Shown in pieces: positions 9,040 to 20,627 of a stretch of 64,000 nucleotides of DNA. The stretch comes from Ophiosphaerella korrae (taxonomy: Eukaryota > Ascomycota > Dothideomycetes > Pleosporales > Phaeosphaeriaceae), in assembly GCA_028456385.1 (NCBI GenBank), contig JALNQF010000060.1, positions 150,393-214,392 of the forward strand, given 5' to 3'. Numbering within the stretch: the stretch's first letter is position 1; the number at the start of each line of letters is the position of its first letter. Both the position numbers and the translations under genes were made by a program. Below the pieces are notes generated by a model. The model did no database searches and was not told where the DNA came from. It worked only from the letters and a program-made list of their open reading frames with translations.

Positions 9040-10140
9040 TGCGCTTATGTATTGGTATGATGCGCTCCTCGCCGACTAGAAGACTAGATTCTCTGCTTCA
9101 GCATGGGTCAATAGACCAGCAATTAGGCAACCATCTGGCTTACCTGAGGAGTATTCTCGGGTGCTGGATCAAGTTTCCGACGGCCTGCTCGAACGGATTC
9201 AATTGAAGCTGGATGAGGTCCGCAAAGGTGTCAGATGAGCTAGCGTACGAGCCAGTTCACGAATCGATTCAGATGACGATTGAGATGGCGATGGCGATCG
9301 ATCTGGCATCGCGTGCGCGATGCCAGTGCGTGATACTAGCTCGCCACTAACTCAACCACAACCACAACTCATCAACTGCGGCGCATCATTGGAGAGCCGC
9401 AGCGCCAGCTGGAGAATTGAGATTTGGTTCGTCAATCACATGAATAATGGCTATCGTCAATATGATGGCTCATCGCGGCACGAACAGACTGCGAGGAGCC
9501 GATACATGAGCAAACCACGAAACTCAAGATAAACGGCTCTCCGTCACCGAGCCGCAACTACGCAGAGACAGGTATATAGATTGGAGGCAGAGCAGCAGAT
9601 AGGAGACGGAACAATCAATCAATCAACTCAATTCGAATCAATCCAATAATCCACATCGTCAATCGGTGACCATCAAATCCGACAAAAGGCCTTCCATTAA
9701 TCTTCCGGGCAGGGTACCCTGTAGTGGTTCAGCATGACGGCTTTCTAGAGAATAAATTCCACGTGAATGAAGCGACAGGTCATATTACAGGTGTTTTAGA
9801 TTGGGCTGCCGCCATAAATGCCCCATTTGGGGTTTCTCTCGGCGGTCTTGAGATAATACTTGGCATTCAGACTTCGAGCTGCTGGCACTTCCATCCTAGC
9901 CATATCAAGCTGCGAGAACATTTCTGAGATACTTGCTATCAAGAGGTTGGCCAGATCTCAGCAGACGATCGACGATCAATCGAAGTTGCGAGACTGTTTG
10001 GAATATTTAGGATCTATGGCTTCGAAGAGGGAGATGCAAGAATTGTGTATCTCGAGGCTTTATGTATGCTTTAGATACAGACTTTGCATTGGCGAACTGC
10101 TGGTTGAGCCATTTTTGTACAGAAACTCGCTCACTGAAAT
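9040..10140 (+). pseudogene. Aminoglycoside phosphotransferase (APH)-family pseudogene split by a solo LTR
   Basis: The frame before 9228 (...RIQLKLDEVRK) continues after the LTR as GLPLIFRAGYPVVVQ..., once the LTR and one copy of its AAAGG duplication are ignored. Downstream are HDGFLENKFHVN, TGHITGVLDWAAA and HFHPSHIKLREHF, the pattern of fungal APH/choline-kinase-like proteins. The catalytic HGD of the family reads HDG here. Several stops interrupt the frame: TAG near 9079, TGA directly after REHF at about 9925 (where the family usually has Trp), and TAG at about 10072. It is inactive by any reading. The N-terminal half is missing or unrecognisable. It converges on the GNAT pseudogene. Confidence 0.7.
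9229..9684 (+). mobile_element. Solo LTR, 456 bp, with perfect 5-bp target duplication
   Basis: Ends are TGTCAGATG...ATCCGACA (TG...CA, inverted TGTC/GACA). The flanks AAAGG at 9224-9228 and AAAGG at 9685-9689 are identical. There is no internal region, so this is a solo LTR from intra-element recombination. Orientation is not proven. A diverged relative lies at 2444-2852. Confidence 0.85.
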
Positions 10141-10229
10141 TGGTATTCGCGAACACAAATCAACTGAGCATAGGCAAGACATAAACCCATGTGTACTTCT
10201 CCGGTTCAAAGATAGTGCTTTCGGGTCGA

Positions 10230-11435
10230 AGTTGGCTGTAGAGCCGATAAGAGTATTACAAATGACAATGACTAGGAGCGAGAGCCTATAGGACCTCTTT
10301 CTACCTCCCAGGTTTGCCCCAGGCTGTCTACAAATATCCCAGACAGTGATAATGCCCTGGCAGACCAACCCGTCCAGTAGCTCTTGCTCATTCTCAACCT
10401 GATCGACGAAGATCTTGTGAGTCACCTTGTCCCCCACCTTTGCTTCAGCCCAATGCGTGCCCGGATCAGGTTCGCCATCGGGATCGAAAGGCTAGCTGGT
10501 ATCAGGACACACAAGTTGCTTATGCATAAAGAACGTGCCATTGCCCCCCCGCTCGTGCCCCCCGCAGGGGCCCAAGACGTAGCATTCCGGCTCGATGAAT
10601 TAGAACCAGACCTAGGCCGAGAACGAGGCCTTGCTTGCAGAATAAGAATAAATTCATAACCATCCAAAAGTTCACCCAAAGGCCAGTCCATTGAATCCCG
10701 TACCCATGCTAATGCTTCAAGTGGCTCTTCATGGTCGACGAAGAATCCAGTATCAACACAAGAGACAAGACCACTAGTACCTTCAGAATTGAAAAAGCCT
10801 ACCTTGTAGCTTAGCATACTGAACATAGCTTACTGGCGAGGCATTTATTATCGATTGCGCGTTGTATTTCATGAAGTGGAGTGAGGCAGTATCGATCGGT
10901 GCTGGTGGAGGTCAGTAATCAAATTAGACGGTGGCATGCACTACTCACTCTTGTATGCTCTTGAAGCAGCTAGACAAGCAGCTGGATGGGAGCTCATAAC
11001 ACTGTAAACATCATCTCCATTTAGTCTGGCCTGGTCGAGGAGTCCAGTAGCAAGCCCACGTTGACGGTAGTTATGATGGACGACTAACTGAGTAATCCAC
11101 CAAATAGCCCTGCCATCAACAGACCATCGGCAGGCAAAAGCGTTACCAGCAAGATGATCGTTGGCGGTAACTCTAACATATGAGGAGATTTCGTTAGGGA
11201 GATATTCATTTCGAAGCCTTTCTTTGCTTAGCCGAACGCGACTACCTAATCGCAATGGTCAGTTTAGTAGCACAACCTGTGCACGGAGGACCTACTTGTC
11301 TTGGCGGGCTTCCTATTCGCTCTGCTGCATGCTCGCCCCAAACACCGTAATTCTTAGAGAAGAGCTTTGCAGCTTTACCGAGCATCTCGTCTGTAACCTT
11401 GTCACTCTTAAATCCTTCATAAACCTTCTTATCTA
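10230..11435 (-). pseudogene. GNAT N-acetyltransferase-like gene, at least three exons, frameshifted
   Basis: Exon pieces on the minus strand are about 11435-11292 (LFSKNYGVWGEHAAERIG), 11245-10949 (acetyltransferase core) and 10901 onward (ASPVSYVQYAKLQ). Introns of 46 nt (11291-11246) and 47 nt (10948-10902, donor GTGAGT, acceptor CACCAG) keep phase. The core has QLVVHHNYRQRGLATGLL, the acetyl-CoA-binding motif A of GNATs, and MSSHPAACLAA. After about 10800 the frame shifts by one base and continues as GLVSCVDTGFFVDHEEPLEA, then PLGELLDGYEF. Near 10430 a second shift is needed to reach VTHKIFVDQVENEQELLDGL. No start ATG is apparent upstream of exon 1. Acetyl acceptor unknown. Confidence 0.6.
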
Positions 11436-11902
11436 TGTTTAGAGGGCTTCTTCACTTACGCGTACCTGGTGTTGGTGCGATGGTCCGAATCTAAGGCTCG
11501 GGGGTAAATGCGGCCGATTTTCGTGCACGCGTCGACGACTTCATCGGGGTGGTATCAGGCTAAACATGCTAATGGTGGCCGGGAACGTCGAGGAGCGTGG
11601 GTCCGTAGTTTGTTGCGTCATGCGGGATTCAGAGTGCTTATCCTATGTGGAGAAGAGTGGGGCCGCAGATTGCTCCGACAGGAAATGGTTAGTGCGGCAT
11701 TGCGACATGCACAGCCATAGCTTGACGATTCGCGCTCTTGACCAACCGGAAAAGTAGAAAATTCGTTCTCCTTATACTAATATGTAGCGTATACAATAGA
11801 CTATATACTATATAATTATCCTACTAGAATATTTGAATTACTTTTGCGATACTTACAACTACCTAGATAAAGATCCTAAATACTACTGATAGCGTTTAGC
11901 TG
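11436..11902. other. No gene recognised
   Basis: The first 320 bases have balanced composition with only short overlapping frames. The last 140 bases are TA-rich and lead into the target site of the nest. Confidence 0.4.
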
Positions 11903-11907
11903 CTACG
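11903..11907. repeat. Target-site duplication CTACG (left)
   Basis: Identical to 60069-60073 on the far side of the nest, it marks the original insertion point of element O. Confidence 0.85.
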
Positions 11908-12053
11908 TGTTACAGATGTAACAAGAGAAATCGAGATAGAACCAATCAGTCCTGACTCAAGTGCTAACGAAGCATAGGATGAGCGGGTTAACGAGCTAGA
12001 TTGGGAAACAACCCACAATTGGGACACGTGATACAGGCGATCTATAGTCACAA
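11908..12053 (+). repeat. Left LTR of O, first piece (little mutated)
   Basis: It begins TGTTACAGATGTAACAAGAG and retains CpA and CpG dinucleotides, unlike the interior. It is cut by E1 after CACAA and continues at 19078. Confidence 0.8.
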
Positions 12054-12481
12054 TGTTACGGGCCGCCTGTCGTCGACTACAGGCACCTGTTTTACGGGGG
12101 GTTGGTGGATTGAGAATTGATAGTGAAAGCTCGGGGGTGATCTGCAATACCGTGAACAATAGAAGATGTTTCGCAACTGTCTTGTATTGGCGTTCCGTGG
12201 TCAAAGGATTGAATTGCCGATGTCATCCTAATGATGCGCATCCTGTCGACTATATACTTATCGTGATCTGTGATCTGTGGTTGCCAAGACCAACAGATCG
12301 CGGATCATCTTAATCTGTGATCTGTAGATGCCAAGAATCTACAGATCACAGATCACCTTAGGTGTCCCAATTATATGTAGTCTCCTAATCGAGATCGTTA
12401 CCCTGCTTATCCTATACTTCGTTAGCATCTAAGTTAGGGCTGATTAGTTCTATCTTGATTTCCTCTGTTACACCTATAACA
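12054..12481 (-). repeat. E1 LTR, left copy (nearly unmutated)
   Basis: Retains GC-rich blocks such as CGGGCCGCCTGTCGTCGAC and ACGGGGGGTTGGTGG. It also holds an inverted pair of AATCTGTGATCTGTAGATGC and CTACAGATCACAGATC near 12310-12350, able to form a hairpin. It is the 3' LTR of the minus-strand element. Confidence 0.85.
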
Positions 12482-12500
12482 CTATCTCCCCCTCTAGGCG
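12482..12500 (-). other. Polypurine tract of E1
   Basis: On the minus strand the bases just inside the 3' LTR read AGAGGGGGAGATAG before TGTT. This is the expected plus-strand-DNA primer position for a Ty3/gypsy element, preserved because it lies in the less mutated edge. Confidence 0.65.
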
Positions 12501-15500
12501 GGTCCTAGTTTATCTATCCTAGAGCTAGAGTTATTAGTCTAGTTTCTTTGTTAATGTAGAGTTCTTTATCCTCCTTTATACCTATTTTATCTACACGTTG
12601 TTACTATCTTCTTACTAATTGTGTGTTACGTAATAGTATTAAAATATTTCCTTATTCTTGTTATACTTCTCTTAAGTTAAATCCTAAGTCTCTTCCTTAT
12701 ATTATTTCTATAAATAATAGTAAGGCTTATAAGGCGTATATTTATGTAAATATACGTAGTTCTTGTAACGTATCTAGTATCTCTCTTTCTAAGTATACGT
12801 TTATTATACTTATTCTTGCGTCTAGGCTTAATAATAATAGGGAAAGCTATTAACTAGACTTAAGAGAAATTACTATCTTAAATTATAGAGGCTAAAGCTA
12901 AGCGTAAGCGTATCTAAGAGCTTACGTAAAGTAAGCTAGTAGAGAATTAAGCTTATCTCTCTTGCCTTTGTAAGATAAAGGCCTTAAATAATAAGAAATT
13001 AGCTAAATAGTTAGTAGCTCTAGAAGCTAAGCTAGACTTAGATAAGGTATTTATTGTAGTAGGTCTTATATTAGACGTTCTTATTACCTCTCTATCTATT
13101 ATTAGTAATATTAGTTCTCTTAGTTTACTACTAGGCGTTCTAGAGGGTTTTAACTTTAGAAGTCTTCTAGTTTCTTAAAGTAATTAAGATTATCCTCTAG
13201 TTCCTATATTTTCTCTTATAGTTGTCCTTTTTTATCTATACTTATCTATTCTACTAAATAGTAGTTTCTTCTATTATAGAACTAGTATACTAAGATTTTC
13301 TTAACTTCCTATTCTTTTTATTCTTTATACGTGTCTACTTTGTATACTAGTAGTTCTACTTCTTATAGTACTTGTTCTAGTAGAGCTACGTAAAACGTTA
13401 GGTATATCTTTATCTTATTTAGTAGCTTTAATTTAAATATAACTAGTATAACTTCTTTCTTAATTTTATATAGTTTTATTTTAATATAGTCTAATTTTAA
13501 ACTTAGTTACTTACTTTTAATATTTTTTCGTACTAACTATACTTTTTCTCTCTCTCTAAACTAAGGTCTCTTTTTATATTTTTTATTATAATACTTTACT
13601 ATCTAAGTATATAAGAATTCTACGTCTTATCTTAATTAGTTGTGTATATTTTTAAGTCTATTAGTAAAGTTTTTTCTTCTTAGAGACTAAGATATCTAGT
13701 TTCTTAGTATCTAGTATATATTAGGCTTAAATCTATAGTTCGTAAAGAAAAGTAATACTCTTATTACTACGTTCTTTACGCTATTATATGCTAACTATAC
13801 TATAAGTAGTAACTATACCTAATTATTCTAATTGTAGTTAAGGTAGTATCTTAAGTATTGTTCTACTATCTAATTTATTCGTTCTAATTATCTATCTATT
13901 TATAGGTAATATACTATAGACATTACGTATTATATTCCTAATTATACTACTATTATTCTCTATAGTTTTAATATAAATTGTATATCTCTATCTATAATAA
14001 TTTTGTCTAGTAGTCTATATTAGCTAATTACTATTCCTAGGACTTAGTATATAGTAACCTCTATCCCGCTTTTTTTTTTATATAGTCTAAAGTACGTATA
14101 CTTTGTAAGTTTATCTACTATTATTAAGATTCTATTATACTTAACTCCTAATATTAAGTCTTTAGACTTTAGTAGCTTTGTAATAAAGTCTATCGTAATA
14201 ACTCCTTATAGTTATTCTAGTACTTCTACTAGTTATAGTATTCTATATAGTACGTATCTATTATATTTATTCTTATAATATTCTATATAGTCTCGTAGTA
14301 CTTCTATTACTAGTTGTCTTGCTTTTAGAATATAGTAATCTTATAGTAGTCTATCTAATATTTTCTCTATTCTTTAGTAACTATATACTAGTAATTTATA
14401 GAATTGTTATATAAATTCTCTCTAGATTTTGTTTAGAATATATATTCTTCTATAAGCTCGTATAAATCCTTCTTAAATTTCTAGCTTCTTTATTTCTTTA
14501 GATACTTCTTTTAATATTTTCTAAATCTATTTATCTAGCTTACTACTTATTCTTTTAAGTATTATAGCTATTTTAGGTATATTTAAGACTAAATATCCTT
14601 CTTCGTTCTTAACTAGAACTATACTAGTAGTGCTTACTTCTTCTTATAAGTCTAGTCTTTTACTAAAAGTATCTATAAACTAATTGTCTTTCCCTTTTGT
14701 ATATATAATTTCTATATTAAATATTAATAAGAACTCTTACTATTTTATATAGCGTTATAATAATTCTTTATTTATTATAAATTCTATAAAGTTCTTGTAG
14801 TCTATATAGACCTTTATCTAGTACTTTACTTCTTATAAGTATACTCTCTATTATTTAAATACTTTGTAGATTACTAGTATCTCTTTATTGTAGATTAAGT
14901 AGTTAAGTTTTACTATCTTTATTTTCTTAGAGAAGTATTTAACTAAATATTCTTTTTTAGTCTCTAGGTCTTCCTATATTAGTGCTATTCTATAGACTAA
15001 ATTAGATACGTCTGTTTTTACTATTACTAGTAGGTCTAGGTTATATATTCTAATAACTAGATTTTCTATAAATTTCTTCTTAATCTTATTAAATACTTTG
15101 TCGCATTTCCTTATCTATTTAAATAGCGTGTCTTTCTTTATAAGTCTTGTTATAGGTTCTATATCTTTAGAATATCTTACTATTAACTTTTTATAGAAGT
15201 TAGCTAGCCTATAAAATTATTATACTTCTTTTAGGTTTCTTAGTATTAGCTATTTGTTAATTAATCTAATCTTCTCTAAGTTAATCTTAATTTTTCCTAG
15301 TTTAATAATAAATCTAAGGAAATCTATTTTTTTTGTGTAAAATTTGCATTTTCTTATCTTAAGAAATAGTTTATTTTCTACTAGTTTCTTTAATACTTTA
15401 TATACGTATTATATATATTCTTCCTCTATCTTTAAGAATATAAAGATATTGTCTAAATATACGAATATAAATATATCTAAGTACTCTCTTAGTACTATAT

Positions 15501-18500
15501 TAATTCTTTCTTAGAATACTACTAGTATATTTGTTAAGCTAAATAGTATAACTAAGTATTTATATAGTTTATACTATATTCTAAACGCTATTTTCTATTT
15601 ATTACCTTCTTTAATTCTAATCTAGTAGTAGGCGTTCTAGATATCTAGTTTTGTAAAGATTTTTACTTCTCTTAGTCTATCTTATATTCTATTTATCTAT
15701 AGTAGTAGGTATTAGTTTTTATTTGTAATTACGTTAGTTTTTCTAAAATCTACGTAGGGTTTCTTATTACTAGTTCCCTTTTTGTCTACAAATATAAGTC
15801 TATATACTACTAAGGATTTAGACTCTCTTATCTATCCTTTTTTTATTGCATTTTAAATAAATACTTGTTTAATTTTAGATTCTTCTTCTATTTTTTAGTA
15901 GACTAGGCTCTATCCTACGTTTTTGTTTTCTTCTAGTTCTATTACTAAATCCTATAGTTAATATTCTAGAAGGTAATCCTCTAGCTCTATAAGCTATTTT
16001 TCCTATTTTTTATATTCTTTAGGGAATTCTCCTTTATAGGTGCTTATATTAGCTTTTAATATATCTATTCTACTATAATTAATCTTTCTTGTTTTCTAAT
16101 TAATATATAGGTTAGTTATCTATAACTATAGTATACCTAATATTATATCTTGTTTATTGTTAATTATTGTTATATCTATAACTATATTCTTAATTGTTAT
16201 CCCTTCTAGTTTAAGTGTTAAGAGAACTATTTTAAACCTAATAAGTTCTTAAAATAGTTTCCCTTTAATCGTACTTAGTTATTAAGAGTACTTCTTTATT
16301 ATATACTTTATTCTTTATCTTTCTACAAACTTCTTTAATATAAAGTTTCTTGTAGCTCTACTATTAATTATTATTTATACTTCCTTTCTTTAGTATATAC
16401 TTATTTTTATAATATATAGGCTTCTTATACTTTCTAGCCTTTTTTACTTAGGTAGTTTTGTAAATTATCTATCTTTTTAAGGCTATAACTTTACTTTAAG
16501 TTTATATATTTTATATTTTAGATATTTATTATTTGTATATTTGTACTATAGTCTTCTTTAGACGTATTTTTTAGTTAGTTTAGGTCTAGGCCTTACTACT
16601 ACGTATCTATCTTCTAAGATTATTTCCTATCCTTAGATATCTTCTACTATAATTACTCTTGTATAGTTATAGCCTCTTTTTCTTATAGGCTATACGTTAT
16701 TATTTACTTTAGGGTTTCTATATATAATACAATTCTTATCTAAGTATAATATCTATAATACTTTAAAGTGTGCTAGATATTTTAGATCTATTATCTTGTT
16801 ATCCCCTTCTTAGTACTTACTTTTTCTAGGTGTGTCTATTATTAGGATATAGTATACTACTAGTATTCTTAGTATATAGGCTTTGTTAATCTATTACGTT
16901 TTTCTTATAAGGTACTACTATTCTCTTAGTATAAGTATTCTTCCTACTACAACTATATATTGCTTTATCTATTCTTAAAATAGAATAAACTTAGTTTTTT
17001 TAAGATTACGTTCTTTCTAGTCTTTATACGCTTCCTCTATACTTATAACTATTAAGTATATCTAAATAAATCTCTATTCTTTGTTTTATTCTTCTATATT
17101 TATTATTATATAGCTATTATAACTATATATTATTAGCTAAGTATACTCTATACTTTTTATACTAACTTGTCTCTTACTTCCTTATAGTCTTTTAGAGGTA
17201 GTTATAGTAGTCTTTTTATCTAGTACTAGTCCTTTAGCCTAGATTAATAGTACTAGGGGCTCTTCTCCTTCTAAGTCTTCTATTAGTAGGTCTATTACTT
17301 AGGCTATTTCTTCTAGCTAAGCTTTTATTCTTTCCTTTATTATAGCTACTTTATATCTCTATTTCTATAGGAACTATACTACTCTCTATTTACTAGAAAG
17401 ATATATATAGTAGTTGTTATTATAATAAAAGGTCTAGTAGAGTATTATATATTATACTTCTTTACTCTTAGCTACTTTCTCCTAGGGTTTAGCCTATACT
17501 TATAGTACTTCCTTCTTCTTTTTAGTTGTTTTTAACTAAGTTTCTTTTTTTAGGTCCTTACTTTTGTAGTCTTTTACAAAGTATCCTAGTTTCTTATATT
17601 TATAGTATACTATATCTTTCTTTAACTTAGATCTATAGTTTTTTATATAGTAGCCTAGTTTACTATAGTTAAAGTACGTAAAGTCTTTATTCTTCTTTTT
17701 TTTCTTATCTTTATTAGTATTAAGGATTATAAGGTCTCCCTTATTATAGTTCTAAGTATAACCTCTATATTTATTCTTCTTCTATTCTCGAAGATTATTA
17801 TTAATTTATATTACCTATTACTTTAGGGCTTCTAGTATCCTTAGTTTCTCTATATATATTATTTTATATTAGATCTTTAAGTTTAGTCCTTATTTAAAGT
17901 GTAATATTAAGGCTAACTTATTCTATTCTATATTTTATAATAGTTATTTAAATTATAATATATACTTTAGAATACTCTAGTTCTATATAAGCTTTTCTAG
18001 TTACTCTTTAGCTTATTAGGTAACGTCTATATCTCTAAACGCTACTCTTATTTATTTAGTAAAGTATTTATAGCTTCTAAAAATAGCTCTAGTTTTATCC
18101 TTCTAGGTTATTAGAGAGTATATTATGTAATCTATCTAGTAAGGTTTATACTATCTTATTACGTCTTCTTTAAAGTGTAATCTAATATATATTACTTTCT
18201 TTTCTTTTGTATTAAAGTATAGTACTTGTATATCTATCTAGAGTTGTACTAATATAATAAAAGGTCTTAGTTTTTCTCTTATTCTATTAAATTTCTTAAA
18301 GACAGGTATCTTTAGTAGTTTCTTTATCGCACTTATCTCTAATCTTTAGGTAATTAGTTCTATCTAGTTCTATCCTTAGATAATAGCCTTAATTTATACC
18401 TTATTTTATTTTACGTAGTCTTATAGTTCTTTATTTTACGTCTCTAAGGTATTAATTACTATTTTTATATCTTCTTTATTATTAATTAGTTAGTTAAGAC

Positions 18501-18649
18501 AACCTTTAATCGTTTTCTATGCGGTGCTGTCTATTTTAGGACTACTTTTAGGGGCTTTACCTAATTATTTAGTTAAACTTTCTACTATTGTGTTAGCTAG
18601 ACTATACGCTACTTACGCTTTACTTTTTATAATAACTAAATTAGTAAGG
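12501..18649 (-). pseudogene. E1 gag-pol remnant (RIP-destroyed)
   Basis: Minus-strand readings include a chromodomain-like segment near 13360-13140 (NYYLVE, ELEDNLNYFKKLEDF), integrase upstream of it, the reverse transcriptase box reading FIFVYLDNIFIF near 15475-15435 (YLDD with the second Asp changed to Asn), and Gag CCHC knuckles near 17700-17580. Former Trp and Gln codons are mostly stops. Short open stretches such as 12623-12853 and 18524-18709 on the plus strand are antisense to this and are not genes. Confidence 0.75.
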
Positions 18650-19077
18650 TATTATAGGCTACTTATTATTAACTATAGGTACCTATTTTATAGGGAGTTA
18701 GTAGATTAAGAATTAATAGTAAAAGCTTAGAGGTAATCTATAATACTATAAACAATAGAAGATGTTTTGCAACTATCTTATATTAGCGTTCTATAGTTAA
18801 ACGATTAAATTACTAATATTATCCTAATAATACGTATCCTATTAACTATATACTTATTGTAATCTATAATCTATAGTTACTAAGACTAATAGATTGTAGA
18901 TTATCTTAATCTATAATCTATAGATACTAAGAATCTATAGATTATAGATTACTTTAGGTGTCCTAATTATATGTAGTCTCCTAATTAAGATCGTTACCCT
19001 ACTTATCCTATACTTCGTTAGTATCTAAGTTAAAGCTAATTAGTTCTATCTCGATTTCCTCTATTACACCTATAATA
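18650..19077 (-). repeat. E1 LTR, right copy (heavily mutated)
   Basis: Same length (428 bp) as 12054-12481. In the first 200 bases I compared, the differences are almost all C to T or G to A, for example GTCGTCGAC to ATTATTAAC. One G to C transversion was noted. Confidence 0.85.
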
Positions 19078-19387
19078 TACAAGTAATAGATTAAGAGTTA
19101 TCTATAGATCTATAAAATAGAGTAATAGATTAAAGTAATCTATAAGACCTATACTATAGATTATACTTAGGATATAAGTATATAGTTAGTAGTAATACGT
19201 ATTATTAGGATAGTATTAGTAATTTAATTATTAACTATAAGTAATAATACTTAACATCGTAAGATATTATCCTATTATTAATAGCTTATTACTTAATTAC
19301 CTCTATACTTAAGTTATTAACTCTTAATCTACTATACTCCTCTTAAAAAGAAGTTACTTATAGTTAATAATAAGTAACCTTATTATA
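19078..19387 (+). repeat. Left LTR of O, second piece
   Basis: It starts with TACAA, the duplicated E1 target (CACAA on the other side), and runs to ...CCTTATTATA at 19387. It aligns with 59791-60068, where the same end reads CCCCGTTACA. The differences are C to T and G to A. Confidence 0.8.
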
Positions 19388-20627
19388 CTTTACTAATTTA
19401 GTTATTAAGAAAAGTAAAGTATAAGTAGTATATAGTCTAAGCTAATATAATAATAGAAAGTATAACTAAGAAAGGAGGTAAAGTACCTCTAAGTAGTTAT
19501 AAGTTAGACGTAACTAACTAGGTAGTAGTTAAGATAAACCTAAATAACTTACTTACTAATAAAGAAAGTATATAACTACTAATTAATACTCTAACTATAT
19601 AAAATAAAGAGCTATAAAATTAAGTTAAGTAAAATATAGCTTAAATTAAAGCTATTATTAAGGACTAGAACTAGATAGAATAAATTACTTAAAGACTAGA
19701 GCTTAGTATAACAAAGAAATTACTTAAGATACTAATTTTTAAAAAATTTAATAGAATAAAAAAGAAGCTAAGACTTTTTTTAGCTTTAGTATAACTTTAA
19801 ATAGATATATAAGTACTATACTTTAATATAAAAGAAAAGAAAGTAGCTTATATTAGAACATACTTAAAAAAAGATATAATAAAATAGTTTAAACCTTATT
19901 AGATAGACTATATAATATAAGCTCTAAGAATAAGAAAAAATAAAACTATAGCTATCTTTAGAAGTTATAAATACTTTATATAATAAATAAGAGTAGTATT
20001 TAAAAATAAAGATATTACTTAATAAAGTAAAGAAAAGCTTAAAAAAATTAAATAACTTAGGAGCGTCTTAGAGTATATATTACTATTTAAATAACTAGTA
20101 TAAAATATAAATTAGAATAAGATATCTTTAATATTAAAGTTTAAATAAAGACTAAAATTAAATATCTAATATAAGTTAATTTAGATAAAGAAACTAAAGA
20201 TACTAGAAGCTCTAAAATAATAAGTACTATAAGTAGATAATAACTTTTAAAAATAAAAGATAAATAAGTATAGAAAATAACTTAAAGTCTATAATAAAAG
20301 AGACTTTATAATCTTTAATACTAATAAAGATAAAAAGAAAAAAAATAAAGACTTTATATACTTTAACTATAGAAAGAAAAGCTACTATATAAAAGATTAC
20401 TAGTTAAAGAAAAAAGATATAGTATATTATAAGTATAAGAAACTAAGATACTTTATAAAAGATTATAAAAGAAAAAACCTAAAAAAGAAGTTTAGTTAAA
20501 GAAACTAAAAATAAAAATAAAATAATAAAAATACTAGCTAGACTTTAGAAGAAAGTAGTAGTAAGTAAAAAGTAATAATAAATAGTACTCTACTATACCT
20601 TTTATTTTAATTATAACTACTAACGTA
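19388..20627 (+). pseudogene. Founder O: gag remnant
   Basis: Plus-strand remnant parallel to the E4 gag. It reads through KKFNRIKKKL-type core sequence to two knuckle-like blocks near 20345-20470, where Cys and His positions of CCHC motifs now read Tyr (YFNY, KYKKLRYFIKDY). Stops are frequent. It is interrupted at 20626 by a DNA transposon and resumes at 21734. Confidence 0.65.

Larger units (their letters stand above)
12054..19077 (-). mobile_element. Ty3/gypsy element E1, full length, inserted in O's left LTR
   Basis: Two 428-bp LTRs (12054-12481 and 18650-19077) bound a 6.2-kb minus-strand interior. The flanks are CACAA (12049-12053) and TACAA (19078-19082), a target duplication in which one copy has changed C to T. 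The left LTR ends are TGTTACGGG and CCTATAACA; the right copy reads TATTATAGG and CCTATAATA. The interior carries the same gag-pol remnants as E4, on the minus strand. Confidence 0.85.

Noticed and set aside
12623..12853. 76-aa plus-strand open frame
   Set aside because: Antisense to the RIP-destroyed interior of E1. Its Ser/Tyr/Ile/Asn-only composition is what random TA-rich sequence yields.
18524..18709. 61-aa open frame spanning the end of E1
   Set aside because: It crosses from the internal region into the LTR of E1 on the opposite strand to its genes; no domain.
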